Assembly: GCF_002836745.1 (NCBI RefSeq)
Contig: NZ_PJAR01000024.1
Span: 451,174-515,173, forward strand
Source of the DNA: Glaciecola sp. 33A
GTDB taxonomy: Bacteria > Pseudomonadota > Gammaproteobacteria > Enterobacterales > Alteromonadaceae
Length of the DNA: 64,000 bases
Direction of reading: 5' to 3'
The notes beneath the pieces are model-generated. The model had not been told where the DNA came from. It saw nothing but the letters and a program-made list of their open reading frames with translations, and did not search any database. This document shows positions 47,443 through 57,206 of the stretch, in pieces. Within the stretch, counting starts at the first letter, position 1. Each line of letters opens with the position of its first letter. The translations under genes and the position numbers were made by a program.

Positions 47443-48141
47443 CTAGAGCTTGGATTCGATTAGTTCAAGCGCTTCAACGAGGATGGTTGAAACTGCTTCA
47501 CGGGCAGCTTTATCATCCCTTGATTTTATAGTATTAAAAATGTCAGCGTGTTTTTGCACATCAGCACCGGGAACACCTTTTATTTTATTGGTATAGCGAA
47601 TGCTTACTCGCAAGGCGGTGCCGATAAAGTCTGAAAGTTGAGCGAAAAATCGATTGCCACTGGCATTTAATATGCTGGTGTGAAATTCGATATCAGCTTC
47701 TAAGGGATCGTCTAAGCCATTGTCTGCATCCGCCATTCGGCTCAAAGCAAACTCTATCTGTGCAAGCTGTTCATCCGTTGCATTCTGAGCTGCCAGCGCA
47801 GCGGCTTCGGGCTCAATCGCGAAGCGTACCTGTGTAAATTCTTTAAGTAGAGAAAGTGAGGGTTTACTGCTTAAAATCCAGGTTAGCACATCGGTATCAA
47901 ACATATTCCAGCTGCTTTCAGGCAATACCCTAATGCCTTGTTTGGGGCGAGAAGAAATAAGTCCTTTGGCGGATAGCATTTTCACCGCTTCTCTTGTAGA
48001 GCTTCGACTCACATCATACTCTACGCATAAGTCAGCTTCTGATGGCATGCCTTTGCCAATAGGATATTTCCCATTTACTATAGCAATGCCTAAATCGTGT
48101 GTAAGCTGATGAGTTAGATTGTGCCGTTGCGGTGTTTGCAT
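47443..48141 (-). CDS. GntR-family regulator, FadR subfamily (FCD domain)
   Basis: This 232-residue repressor has a winged helix (about 8-75) with EADLCVEYDVSRSSTREAVK and MLSAKGLISSRPKQGIRV. The all-helical FCD ligand-binding domain (about 95-225) has metal-type positions in FHTSILNASGNRFFAQL. Members commonly sense sugar acids such as galactonate or gluconate. It lies divergent from the galactose-oxidation operon, with an inverted repeat at 48200-48235 between them, so control of that operon and of its own transcript is likely. The downstream molybdenum hydroxylase genes may be in the same regulon. The effector is inferred. Confidence 0.9.
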   Translation of the reverse strand: MQTPQRHNLTHQLTHDLGIAIVNGKYPIGKGMPSEADLCVEYDVSRSSTREAVKMLSAKGLISSRPKQGIRVLPESSWNMFDTDVLTWILSSKPSLSLLKEFTQVRFAIEPEAAALAAQNATDEQLAQIEFALSRMADADNGLDDPLEADIEFHTSILNASGNRFFAQLSDFIGTALRVSIRYTNKIKGVPGADVQKHADIFNTIKSRDDKAAREAVSTILVEALELIESKL

Positions 48142-48199
48142 GTTAAAATTTCCAAATCTACAATAAATCAGTTATATCATACTTAATTTTATGGTTGAA

Positions 48200-48235
48200 T
48201 TATCATATTTGTTTTTAGTTAGTATAATATGATAA
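48200..48235. promoter_or_regulatory. Inverted repeat, candidate GntR operator
   Basis: TTATCATATT (48200-48209) and AATATGATAA (48226-48235) are exact reverse complements 16 bases apart, in the promoter region between the GntR regulator and the galactose-oxidation operon. A similar TATATCATAC lies at about 48173-48182. The TATAATAT overlapping the right arm could also be a -10 element. Confidence 0.5.
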
Positions 48236-48328
48236 TAACCTAAAAGGCGAAAACTGCTTACCTTAATAATATTTAAGTGTTCAGCGCTTGATTAACATTC
48301 TTTAACACCTCGACAAATGGAGGATTGG

Positions 48329-49114
48329 GTGACCGATTCTATTGACAAAAACGCGACACAGTATTCGAGTCTCATTGGTAAGGTTGTATTTATAACTGGA
48401 GGCGCCACCGGCATCGGCGCTGCAATGGTAAAGGCGTTTGTCGGGCAAAAAGCTAAAGTTGCTTTTATCGATATCGATGAACAAGCCTCAGCAAGATTAA
48501 TTACTGGGATTGAATCTGAAAATCATGACGCTCAACTTTGGTATCGAAAAGTCGATGTAACCGATCCTGAAACACTACAACTGGCTATTTTAGAAGCATC
48601 AAAAGCATTGGGTAACTTGGATGTGCTAGTCAACAATGTGGGCAATGATGCTCGTCAAGACGTTGAAAATATCTCGGCCTATGATTGGCATAAGTGTATG
48701 CAGGTTAACCTAGACCCTGCTTTCTTTGCTTCACAAGCGGCTTTCAAAATTATGCGAGAGCATGCCTCTGGTAGCATTATTAATTTCAGTTCCATCAATG
48801 CGCTTATTGGCCCACAGCAGATGACGGGTTACGTGACTGCAAAGGCAGGCTTAATGGGCATGACGAAATCACTTTCTCGCGATTTTGGCGTCGACAATAT
48901 TCGAGTTAACGCTATTTTACCCGGCTGGGTAGCTACCGATCGACAGCTAGCCAGTTGGTTAACCGAAGAAGAAGAGCAAAAATGGACTGAAGCGATGGCA
49001 CTTAAAAAACGCATAGAACCCCATGACGTCGCCAATTTGGCGCTATTTCTGGCTTCAGATAATTCTTCCATGATTACGGGACAAGCCATTAATATTGATG
49101 GTGGGAGAACTTAA
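48329..49114 (+). CDS. SDR-family dehydrogenase, probable galactose dehydrogenase
   Basis: This 261-residue short-chain dehydrogenase uses the GTG at 48329, since GGAGG lies exactly five bases before it. The ATG at 48317 has no ribosome site. The NAD(P)-binding motif GGATGIG is at 24-30, followed by NNVGNDA. The catalytic Tyr/Lys are in GYVTAKAGLMGM and the serine in INFSSINALIG. Being first in an operon with 2-dehydro-3-deoxygalactonokinase and an SMP-30 lactonase suggests oxidation of D-galactose to its lactone. An alternative is another aldose. The stop overlaps the next start by one base (TAATG). Confidence 0.85.
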   Translation: MTDSIDKNATQYSSLIGKVVFITGGATGIGAAMVKAFVGQKAKVAFIDIDEQASARLITGIESENHDAQLWYRKVDVTDPETLQLAILEASKALGNLDVLVNNVGNDARQDVENISAYDWHKCMQVNLDPAFFASQAAFKIMREHASGSIINFSSINALIGPQQMTGYVTAKAGLMGMTKSLSRDFGVDNIRVNAILPGWVATDRQLASWLTEEEEQKWTEAMALKKRIEPHDVANLALFLASDNSSMITGQAINIDGGRT

Positions 49115-50103
49115 TGCAAAGGTATTCCTATTTTATTGCTGTTGATTGGGGGACGAGTCGACTTCGAGCTTTTCTTTGTAAAGTCAAAGCCGATGGCAGC
49201 CCAAAACTAGTCAGCCGCAGCGCAGGCCTCGGAGTGAGTAAGTCAGCCTTGAGTTTTGAGGAAACCTTAATGCAATGTATTTCGCCGTGGGAATCTGAAT
49301 ACGGCAAACTACCGGTCTTAATGGCGGGACAAATTGGCTCAAGTATTGGTTGGAAAGAGACACCCTATTTGTCTAGCCCCATTTCCCCCCGAGAACTGGC
49401 TAAATCTTGCGTAAATTTTCAGTTCAACGGTTACAATATTAATGTTATTCCAGGCCTGAGTTGTAAACTTGAAAATAACAACTACGACTGCATGCGCGGG
49501 GAAGAGTTACAGATTTTAGGTTGGCTGCAATTAGCGGAAGAAAACCAAGTCGGTCGACATTTAGTCTGTTTGCCGGGCACGCATACTAAATGGGTGTTAG
49601 TTGAAGACGGCAAAATTAAGCTCTTTAAAACAGCGTTAACTGGCGAGTTATTTGACCTTATTGCAAATCACAGTGTCTTGATCCAAGAAAAAGTGACAGT
49701 GTTTAATCAGGGCGTGTTTAATCAGAAAGTGTTTAATCAGGAAGCATTTGATTCCGGCGCTGCTTTTACCCTCAATAGTGAAATGGGTAGTTTAATTCAT
49801 GGGTTATTTAGTGTGCGTTCGAGGCAGTTATTTGGGCAATTGAGTGCCCATGAAGCAAGCTCTTATCTTTCAGGTTTGCTGATAGGGAGCGATGTTCGTG
49901 CTTCTATGAATGCCACAGAATGGAGCCTCGTTAAAATGGATAAAGTCTCTATTATTGGGGCTCCCCACTTAAGTTCTTGTTTTGCAAGCGTGCTAGAGTC
50001 ACAATCAATTTTAACTGAAATTTGTCAGGTAACGACGACCACTTTATTGGGCTTTAATTCGGTTTTCCAGAGTATAAATGAATTAAATCAAGAAACGGCT
50101 TGA
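49114..50103 (+). CDS. dgoK: 2-dehydro-3-deoxygalactonokinase
   Basis: This 329-residue cytoplasmic kinase has the family start YFIAVDWGTSRLRAFL (phosphate-binding DWGTSR), MAGQIGSSIGW, and LVCLPGTHTKWVLVEDG. It phosphorylates 2-dehydro-3-deoxygalactonate at O6 in the De Ley-Doudoroff route of galactose breakdown. It begins on the last base of the dehydrogenase stop. Residues about 196-210 contain three copies of the five-residue unit VFNQx from a 15-base tandem repeat, an unusual insert. The partner dehydratase and aldolase genes, often near dgoK, are not in this window. Confidence 0.93.
   Translation: MQRYSYFIAVDWGTSRLRAFLCKVKADGSPKLVSRSAGLGVSKSALSFEETLMQCISPWESEYGKLPVLMAGQIGSSIGWKETPYLSSPISPRELAKSCVNFQFNGYNINVIPGLSCKLENNNYDCMRGEELQILGWLQLAEENQVGRHLVCLPGTHTKWVLVEDGKIKLFKTALTGELFDLIANHSVLIQEKVTVFNQGVFNQKVFNQEAFDSGAAFTLNSEMGSLIHGLFSVRSRQLFGQLSAHEASSYLSGLLIGSDVRASMNATEWSLVKMDKVSIIGAPHLSSCFASVLESQSILTEICQVTTTTLLGFNSVFQSINELNQETA
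49699..49743 (+). repeat. 15-base tandem repeat inside dgoK, three copies
   Basis: Units begin GTGTTTAATCAG with a variable final codon (GGC, AAA, GAA), so the frame is kept and the protein gains VFNQG, VFNQK, VFNQE. A degenerate fourth unit follows. Confidence 0.95.
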
Positions 50104-50138
50104 GTCGATTGTGTGTGCTTAAAAAAGAGGATGTAATC

Positions 50139-51065
50139 TTGAAAAATACTCAACTATCGAAAAAAGTGGGTAAGTTACTTTTCAGTATCAACTCACAATG
50201 TATTTTGGCCGAATGTGCGCTCTGGAATGAGTCTGAGCAAATCATTTATTGGGTTGATATCATTGGCGCCAAAATTCAACGTTATTGCCCTAGAACTCAT
50301 GGTGTTGAAACTTTTGATATGCCGTATCGGATTGGCTGTTTTTCTTTTACACCAATTAAGAATGAAATTATCGCTGCATTCGATATTGGGATCGCTCGCT
50401 ATAATCTTGTTACCAAACAACTTGAGTGGTTGGCTCAACCTGAAAAGAATATAAAAACGAATCGCTTTAATGATGGCAGGACTGACCGACAAGGCCGTTT
50501 TTGGGCTGGCACTATGAATGAATCTGTTGCCAACGATGACAATAATTTGGATAACATTGTTTTGGGCAATCTATATTGTTTAGATGCGAACAAGCAATGT
50601 GATGCAAAGGTATTGAATGTGTCAATTTCTAATGGTTTATGTTGGAGTAAGGACGGCAAAACAATGTTTCATGCCGATTCAATAAAGCGCACGATTAGCG
50701 CTTACGATTTTGACACGCATACGACCCAATTATCTAATAAAAGAGTTTTTGCAACAACGCAAGGACATCGCTTTCCTGATGGCGCAATAGTCGATTCAGA
50801 GGATTACTTATGGAATGCACATTGGGGAGCTTCGCAAGTTGTCCGATACAACCCAAAGGGCAAGATTGACTTAGTCCTCGATATGCCCGTCAGTCAACCC
50901 TCCAGTGTGGCGATAGGGGGACCACAGATGGATTGGCTGATTGTGACCACAGCGAAGCATTCACTGGCACCTGAACGTTTAATGATAGAACCACAATCGG
51001 GTAATATTTTTATCTATCAATTACATGGAATTGAAGGTGTTGTAGAACCCGTTTGTGTGATCTGA
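50139..51065 (+). CDS. SMP-30/gluconolactonase-like sugar lactonase
   Basis: This beta-propeller hydrolase of the SGL family has a calcium-binding start (ECALWNESEQIIYWVDI), NRFNDGRTDRQGRFWAGTMN with the metal-binding Asn/Asp, SNGLCWSKDGKTMFHADS, and FPDGAIVDSEDYLWNAHWG. In the operon it would open galactonolactone made by the dehydrogenase, feeding galactonate to the missing dehydratase. The start is uncertain. The TTG at 50139 has AAGAGG eight bases upstream (308 residues). A TTG at 50100, overlapping the end of dgoK, would add 13 residues. There is no signal peptide. Confidence 0.88.
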   Translation: MKNTQLSKKVGKLLFSINSQCILAECALWNESEQIIYWVDIIGAKIQRYCPRTHGVETFDMPYRIGCFSFTPIKNEIIAAFDIGIARYNLVTKQLEWLAQPEKNIKTNRFNDGRTDRQGRFWAGTMNESVANDDNNLDNIVLGNLYCLDANKQCDAKVLNVSISNGLCWSKDGKTMFHADSIKRTISAYDFDTHTTQLSNKRVFATTQGHRFPDGAIVDSEDYLWNAHWGASQVVRYNPKGKIDLVLDMPVSQPSSVAIGGPQMDWLIVTTAKHSLAPERLMIEPQSGNIFIYQLHGIEGVVEPVCVI

Positions 51066-51085
51066 GGCAATGAGCAAAGTCGTGA

Positions 51086-52975
51086 TTATTGCTGACTAGC
51101 AATCCACGTTTTTACTCGACGTTCTAGCATGACCATAGGCAAAGCACCACCGCCTAAAATAACATCATGAAAAGTACGAATATCAAACTTATCACCGAGT
51201 TGCTGCTCAGCTAGAGCTCGCAGCTCCTGAATTTTTATCATGCCAATTTTGTAACCCGTCGCTTGTCCTGGAATAGTTAAATAACGGCGTACTTCAGATT
51301 GCGCTTGTTCTGCAGTAATCGCAGAGTTTTCCTTAAAGTAAGCAATGGCTTTTTCTTCACTCCAACCCTTTGCATGTAAACCGGTGTCGAGCACTAATCT
51401 AATTGCGCGCCACATTTCAGAGCCTAAACGTCCGAATTCTGAAAGTGAGTCCTGATAAGTGCCCGGCATTTCCTTGGCTAACCATTCTGAGTATAAAGCC
51501 CAGCCTTCGCCAAATGCATTTAAATACGACTGCTTACGAAATGTAGGCACGTTCTCCAGCTCTAGCGAGATAGCTATTTGCATGTGATGGCCTGGCAAGC
51601 CTTCATGATATGCAATCACCTCAAGCTCGCGCTTAGGCATAGCCGTCATATCGGACAAGTGGGCATAGTAAACACCGGGTCTTGAACCATCAGGCGTAGA
51701 CGACGAGTAATGCTGCGCGGCGCCGTCTTGCTCGCGAAAGGCCTCAACACGTTTGACCACCATATCGGCCTTTGGCAATATACCAAAATACTCGGGCAGC
51801 ACCTTTTTAATTTTATTGATCGCTGCCGTTGCGTCATCAATATAAGCTTGACGGCCTGCATCGGTATTCGGGTAATACAAACGTTCATCGTCTTTGCTTT
51901 CTCTTAGGAATACAAAAAATTCTTGCAGATTACCTGCAAAGCCAAATTCAGCTTTTACCACTTCCATTTTGCTACGCAAACGAGCAACTTCTGCTAATCC
52001 GATGTTGTATATTTCATCAGCACTTAGATTCGTTGTTGTTTGGTTAGCTAAGCGCTCGTTATAAAACGCAAGGCCATTGGGCAATGCACTAGCTCCTAAT
52101 GCTTGTTCGGGCGCATTTGCTTTGTCTGTTATCTGCCATTTGATGAGTCTTTCGTATGCTGGCTTAAAGTCATTTAATAGTGCTTGCTTAATGCGCTCGG
52201 TTAATTCGTCAGCTTCGCTCTGGTTGATTTGGCTCTGTTTAAGCAAACCAGCTATTTTAGCTTGGGCGTCGACCCAAATTGCGCTGTCGTCACCCTCGCT
52301 AAAAGGTGCACCTGTAATAATTTTAGTCGACTCGTCAATAACAGCTTCAAAGGAAAAATACGGGGGTCTGACCCCTTTTTCAGCAATTTCTTTAGATCTC
52401 TCAATCAGTTGGTCAAGAGCTCTGCCCGTTGCGGATACTCTTTTTAAATACTGTTGCATATGCTCGCCGGTTTCGACCTTATGCAGCGCAATTAGTAATT
52501 GTGGGAAAAAACTATGAACCGCATTCATTTGCTCAAATACATAGTTATTATAGCGAAATTCATATGCGGCGAATGCTTGCTCGCTCATGTAAACCCAAAG
52601 GTCATAAGATAATTTAGCGTCATCGCTTAGCTTTGCATAATCAAAGGTGCGTTTTAACTCGCTTAGGTTGGCTTTTTTGAGGGCTATTTTTGCTCCGTAA
52701 GCTTGTTCTGAATAGTCATCTATTTCGTCTTGACGTTCACTTCGACCTAAAGTGGTTAAAGTAGTTGGGCTTAACATCAATTCTTGCTCAAATTTATCTT
52801 CAAACCAAGCGTTTATTTTTGCTGTTTCTGCAGATTGTATTGTTGCATTAGCGTCTACCGATGGTGGAGACTCACTTACTTTTGTAGCGATTGTATCGTT
52901 CGCTTTTTCACAACCAGATAGGGCCAGGCCGGTGAGGATAGAAAGGGTAATCAAGGCAATGTTGTTTAAGCGCAT
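51086..52975 (-). CDS. DUF885-family lipoprotein (putative metallopeptidase)
   Basis: This 629-residue lipoprotein starts at the ATG at 52975, from which a lipobox signal follows (LITLSILTGLALSGCEK, lipidated Cys). The frame is open 33 codons further without support. The DUF885 domain fills the rest. It ends with a metal-site-like sequence VIAYHEGLPGHHMQIAI, resembling the HExxH of zinc peptidases. It is presumably a periplasmic peptidase or hydrolase; the substrate is not known. It is convergent with the lactonase gene, 20 bases apart, and follows the alpha-galactosidase gene on the same strand by 199 bases. Confidence 0.88.
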   Translation of the reverse strand: MRLNNIALITLSILTGLALSGCEKANDTIATKVSESPPSVDANATIQSAETAKINAWFEDKFEQELMLSPTTLTTLGRSERQDEIDDYSEQAYGAKIALKKANLSELKRTFDYAKLSDDAKLSYDLWVYMSEQAFAAYEFRYNNYVFEQMNAVHSFFPQLLIALHKVETGEHMQQYLKRVSATGRALDQLIERSKEIAEKGVRPPYFSFEAVIDESTKIITGAPFSEGDDSAIWVDAQAKIAGLLKQSQINQSEADELTERIKQALLNDFKPAYERLIKWQITDKANAPEQALGASALPNGLAFYNERLANQTTTNLSADEIYNIGLAEVARLRSKMEVVKAEFGFAGNLQEFFVFLRESKDDERLYYPNTDAGRQAYIDDATAAINKIKKVLPEYFGILPKADMVVKRVEAFREQDGAAQHYSSSTPDGSRPGVYYAHLSDMTAMPKRELEVIAYHEGLPGHHMQIAISLELENVPTFRKQSYLNAFGEGWALYSEWLAKEMPGTYQDSLSEFGRLGSEMWRAIRLVLDTGLHAKGWSEEKAIAYFKENSAITAEQAQSEVRRYLTIPGQATGYKIGMIKIQELRALAEQQLGDKFDIRTFHDVILGGGALPMVMLERRVKTWIASQQ

Positions 52976-53174
52976 TAGGGTCTCATTTGAAGGTGGAATT
53001 GTCGTTTGTGTCTTTATCCTACTCCGCTTAATCACTAAGCACAATTGCGCTAGTTCTCTATTCCCAGATGTCATTACGGCACGTTATTCAAGTCTATTAT
53101 TAAATTCTTTGTTTTATTCGTATCAATGCGTCGGCGCTTACATACCGTGCCGACGATTTTTAATAGCCGATTGA

Positions 53175-55307
53175 TTAAACTGCCTTCAATTCAAAAATAA
53201 GCGTAGTTTGCGGGAAGCTAATCGGCAGTTGCATACCCAGTTGGATCAAAGCTTGCCCACTGATTTTCTGGCCGTCTATTTTTGCTAAAATAGACGGTGA
53301 ATACTCTTTAAGGTTGGTTGGCCAAATCTTATTAAACTGATAAGTTTTCGAGGCATCTAAACCGTTAAATCTATATTTTTTAGGGACTGTACGTTTAGTT
53401 TCAGTAACGCTGTTATAAGCATACAAAGCGTGTGATTTGTCGCTACTCACAATACCAAAATCGACCGAGTTACCATCTGTATCTAAGCGAATGAGTTGTC
53501 CTGAATGAATTAGCGCGCGGTGTTTTTTGTGCAGCGCAATAATATCGCTAAGTATCTGCATTTCATGTTCGCTTAATTCTCGAGGGTCCATTTCTAAACC
53601 TAAGTGACCGAAGAAAGAAACCCCTGCGCGCATTTCTATGCTCATACGACGCCCAGTAATGTGACAATCTCGGGGGCCAACGTGTGCCCCCATAACTTCT
53701 GATGGAAAGAAGTACGAGCAACCACGTTGAATATCGAGACGGTCAATGGCGTCATTTGAATCTGAGGTCCAAACCCGATCAGTATGACTTAAAACGCCAT
53801 AATCGACGCGTGCACCGCCGGATGAGCAACTTTCAATTTCTACCTCAGGGTGGGCTTCGCGCAAGTCATCGATGAGTTTATATAGGGCATGAGTTTGTTT
53901 ACTGACGGCGGGTTTTCCGTGCTCATTACCGGCATGATTAATGTCGCGATTCATGTCCCACTTTATATAACGAATACTCGAATATTCGCTTAGGATATCG
54001 TCAATACATTTAAACAGATAATTCACCACCTGTGGACGTGTTAAATCCAGCACCAGCTGATTTCTAAAACGTAATTGCTCATTGCCCTCAGTGTGCAATA
54101 CCCAATCTGGATGCGTGCGATATAAATCACTGTCGGGGTTAACCATTTCAGGTTCGAACCAAATACCAAACTCCATGCCTAAGCTATTGACATGATTAAT
54201 AAGCGGAGACAGACCATCGGGATAAATAGCATAATCGACGGTCCAGTCACCTAAACCAGCATAGTCACCGCGACGTCCTTTAAACCAGCCGTCGTCTAAT
54301 ACAAAACGTTCAACCCCTAAGCTGGCTACTCGATCTGCTAACGATTTTAAGGTATCTACATTGTGTTCAAAATAGATACCTTCCCATGTGTTGTAATGAA
54401 CAGGTCTGGGCTTTGCTTGCTGTTTTGCAGTCAGAATTTGAGTACGTACAAACTGATGGAAGTTGTTCGAAAGCGAGTTAAAGCCTGTTTGCGAATATGC
54501 GCAGTAAAGCGTTGGTGAAGTATAAGCTTCACCATGCTGCAAGGTCAGTTCGGAGGGCATTAACAACTCACCCATTTGAATGTAGGTGCGTTGTTCTGGC
54601 AGTAACTCAATACGCGCGCGGTGATTCCCGCTCCAACCTAAATGGAAACCATAACATTCACCTTGGCTCTCGTTCGTATATTGCTCATGTAATATAGCAC
54701 CTGGAAAGCTATCGTGTGAGGTTTTGCCTTTGCGATTCTCGCGCAGCACAGATCCTAAAAATAAATCGATAGTATTGCGATGAAATTCATTTGACCAACG
54801 TCCCTCAAAGGACATTAACTTGGTTATATGATCGGGCATAGGGATTGTTGGTGCTGCGCAATAATTAACCCCAACGGCCGCTTCACTGTGGTTTATTAAT
54901 GTCGTTGATGCACTTATTACGTTGCTGACTTCGTCGAGTTTAATCAAGTGACTGAGTGTCAGTTTGCGTGCCTCATCAAAAGATTCAAATCGCACTTCTT
55001 GACTATTAAGTTGCTCAATTTTTTGCAGCTTGGCGCCTATTGACCAAGCATTGCTGTCATTGTTTAGCTCAATACCCGGACCGCCTGTAAAACCTTGCCC
55101 CATTGATGGTGTCAGTGAAATAGGCGGTTCAACAATCACCGCGCACTTTGCCTCTTGGCGTGTTAGCAACAGCTTTAGCATATCAAAAGAAGTTTGTTTA
55201 TTTAACCGTTTGCCAAAATAGGCGATCGCTGGCGTGTTTGATGTGCAATCAATTACCAGACTTGCTTGGCGACTATCTAATTGAACAAAATCTGATAAAG
55301 CAGTCAT
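53175..55307 (-). CDS. GH36 alpha-galactosidase
   Basis: This 710-residue cytoplasmic enzyme has the GH36 N-terminal beta-supersandwich, a TIM barrel and a C-terminal sheet. The nucleophile is Asp451 in RYIKWDMNRDIN. The acid/base aspartate is near residue 516 in VWTSDSNDAIDRL, preceded by ESCSSGGARVDYG, which binds the galactosyl unit. WFEPEMVNPDSDLYR is diagnostic. It releases galactose from raffinose-type sugars or galacto-oligosaccharides, feeding both galactose routes in this window. No signal peptide is present. Its upstream region (55395-55420) has a partial match to the palindrome before galT. Confidence 0.95.
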   Translation of the reverse strand: MTALSDFVQLDSRQASLVIDCTSNTPAIAYFGKRLNKQTSFDMLKLLLTRQEAKCAVIVEPPISLTPSMGQGFTGGPGIELNNDSNAWSIGAKLQKIEQLNSQEVRFESFDEARKLTLSHLIKLDEVSNVISASTTLINHSEAAVGVNYCAAPTIPMPDHITKLMSFEGRWSNEFHRNTIDLFLGSVLRENRKGKTSHDSFPGAILHEQYTNESQGECYGFHLGWSGNHRARIELLPEQRTYIQMGELLMPSELTLQHGEAYTSPTLYCAYSQTGFNSLSNNFHQFVRTQILTAKQQAKPRPVHYNTWEGIYFEHNVDTLKSLADRVASLGVERFVLDDGWFKGRRGDYAGLGDWTVDYAIYPDGLSPLINHVNSLGMEFGIWFEPEMVNPDSDLYRTHPDWVLHTEGNEQLRFRNQLVLDLTRPQVVNYLFKCIDDILSEYSSIRYIKWDMNRDINHAGNEHGKPAVSKQTHALYKLIDDLREAHPEVEIESCSSGGARVDYGVLSHTDRVWTSDSNDAIDRLDIQRGCSYFFPSEVMGAHVGPRDCHITGRRMSIEMRAGVSFFGHLGLEMDPRELSEHEMQILSDIIALHKKHRALIHSGQLIRLDTDGNSVDFGIVSSDKSHALYAYNSVTETKRTVPKKYRFNGLDASKTYQFNKIWPTNLKEYSPSILAKIDGQKISGQALIQLGMQLPISFPQTTLIFELKAV

Positions 55308-55394
55308 GTCGAATAATCCTCGTGATACGTGTGATGTTAGCGTCTTGATTGACTAAATTGAAACTGAGTTAAGCAACAAACTAAGGTGGCTTTA

Positions 55395-55420
55395 AATATA
55401 TCATATAAATACGTTTATTA
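55395..55420 (-). promoter_or_regulatory. Partial match to the galT palindrome, upstream of alpha-galactosidase
   Basis: This 26-base stretch agrees at 18 positions with the perfect palindrome at 59887-59912, including the uninterrupted core TATAAATACG. It lies 88 bases before the alpha-galactosidase start. Only one half-site is well kept. It may be a weaker binding site of the same regulator. Confidence 0.4.
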
Positions 55421-55481
55421 TAAAGTGATGTATTACTACATCGACTCTATTTTTGTTAGGTGGAGCCTCCGTATTCAGGTG

Positions 55482-57056
55482 TTAATTTTTTAACCCTCTA
55501 CCAGGCAAAGCACCAGTCATTTTACCTTCTATAATAACGGGTATGCCATTTACGATAACAAAATCGATACCTGTGGAGTACTGATGGGGGTCGGCATAGG
55601 TGGAATTATCTTGGACCTTATCAGGGTCCCAAATTACGATGTCGGCTTTGTAGTTTTTGGATAAGAAGCCACGATCACTAAGATTCATCCGTGAAGCGGG
55701 TAAAGAAGTCATCTTTCTGATGGTTTCAGGCAATGAAAGAACACCTTTGTCCCTTGTATATAATGCTAATGAGCGCGGGTAAGTGCCATAATTTCGCGGA
55801 TGCGGGCTGCCCTTTTGCCATTCGACTCCTCTGCCATCAGACGATATTGAGGTCATAGGGTGGCGCATAATACGCTCAACATCTTGTTCTTGCATCGTAT
55901 GGTATATAGCACGACCGCCACCGTTCAGTTGCAACTCTAATGCAAGTTGAGCCCCGTTCTCTATGGTAAGGTCTAATTCACGCTGTTGCAGAACCTGCTC
56001 AAAGGTTTTGCCTTCTAAGCCTGAGTTGCTAGGATAGCTGCTGATTTGAATACGCCATAACTCTTTTCCCGAACGTTGTTCCTTCATAATACGAATAACT
56101 TCTTCGCGGATTTGTTGTTGTATTTGCGGATCCTGCATTCGCTTAACAAATGCTTTTTGCCCTCCGGCTAGCGACCATTGTGGCAACAAAACACCTAAAT
56201 TTGTGTTCGAAGCGGTATATGGATATTGGTCAAGAGTGATATCCATGCCTGCAGCGCGATTATTATCAATCATCTCTAAGGTCTTAACACTTAAGCCCCA
56301 AGCCGATGGTCCAGAAGTTTTATGATGAGAAATATGAATAGGAATTCCAACTGCAGCTCCAACATCAATGGTTTCTTGCACTGCTTGCAATACACTAGCG
56401 CCTTCGGATCTCATGTGGCTAGCGTAAAAACCAGCGTATTGATATGCGACAGTCGCTAACTTTTGGAGTTCATCAGGTGCCGCAAAGGTACCAGGAATAT
56501 ACAACAGCCCAGAGGATAATCCAAAAGCACCGTCTTGCATGGCTTTTTCGACCAACGATTGCATGGCTTGCAGTTCTTGCGTGGTGGCATAACGATTTTC
56601 TTTTTGCATCACTTGTTGGCGAACCGTATTGTGACCAATCAATAATCCGACATTTAGTGCTGCACCATTTTTGTCCAGGGTAGCAAGAAAGCGTGCAACA
56701 TCACGCGGACTTCCACCACAGTTACCACCCAGAATAGTGGTCACTCCTTGACGAATATTATTTTGTGCGTCGGGGCGCTTTAATACCTCTCGTTCGGCAT
56801 GAGAATGCAAATCTATAAAACCAGGGCTGACTGCACGACCTTTTGCATCAATGACAAGAGTTGCTGTGGTTCTGCTCAAATCACCAATCTTAATAATAGT
56901 GTCGCCATTAATGGCAATATCGGCGATGTAAGTCTTGCCTCCACTGCCATCAATAATGTGACCATTTTTAATAAGTAGGTCGTATGTTCGGCTTGGTTGA
57001 TGTGCACATGATGCTAACCATACACATAGCATGAGAATTAACGTGGAATGCTTCAT
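55482..57056 (-). CDS. N-acyl-D-amino-acid deacylase-like lipoprotein
   Basis: This 524-residue amidohydrolase-3 family enzyme has its start at the ATG at 57056, from which a lipobox follows (MKHSTLILMLCVWLASCAHQ). Metal-site features are GFIDLHSHAE, the cysteine in GGNCGGSP (the bridging cysteine of D-aminoacylases), SHMRSEG, HISHHK and the late SSDGRG aspartate. It is predicted to hydrolyse N-acyl-D-amino acids, such as cell-wall fragments, in the periplasm. It follows the alpha-galactosidase gene's upstream region on the same strand, with about 174 bases between, so it is probably independent. Confidence 0.9.
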   Translation of the reverse strand: MKHSTLILMLCVWLASCAHQPSRTYDLLIKNGHIIDGSGGKTYIADIAINGDTIIKIGDLSRTTATLVIDAKGRAVSPGFIDLHSHAEREVLKRPDAQNNIRQGVTTILGGNCGGSPRDVARFLATLDKNGAALNVGLLIGHNTVRQQVMQKENRYATTQELQAMQSLVEKAMQDGAFGLSSGLLYIPGTFAAPDELQKLATVAYQYAGFYASHMRSEGASVLQAVQETIDVGAAVGIPIHISHHKTSGPSAWGLSVKTLEMIDNNRAAGMDITLDQYPYTASNTNLGVLLPQWSLAGGQKAFVKRMQDPQIQQQIREEVIRIMKEQRSGKELWRIQISSYPSNSGLEGKTFEQVLQQRELDLTIENGAQLALELQLNGGGRAIYHTMQEQDVERIMRHPMTSISSDGRGVEWQKGSPHPRNYGTYPRSLALYTRDKGVLSLPETIRKMTSLPASRMNLSDRGFLSKNYKADIVIWDPDKVQDNSTYADPHQYSTGIDFVIVNGIPVIIEGKMTGALPGRGLKN

Positions 57057-57206
57057 ATAAGAACTGAGCCGACTGTAGATGTGCAAAAAGCATAAACAAT
57101 ATGTCTTAGCTATACAATACACACTGACTCACAATTATTCTGTTGTGTTCATCAGCTCTGGATAAGAGGCGACCGCTGTATCGTGGCTTATAAGTGTTCA
57201 TAATAT

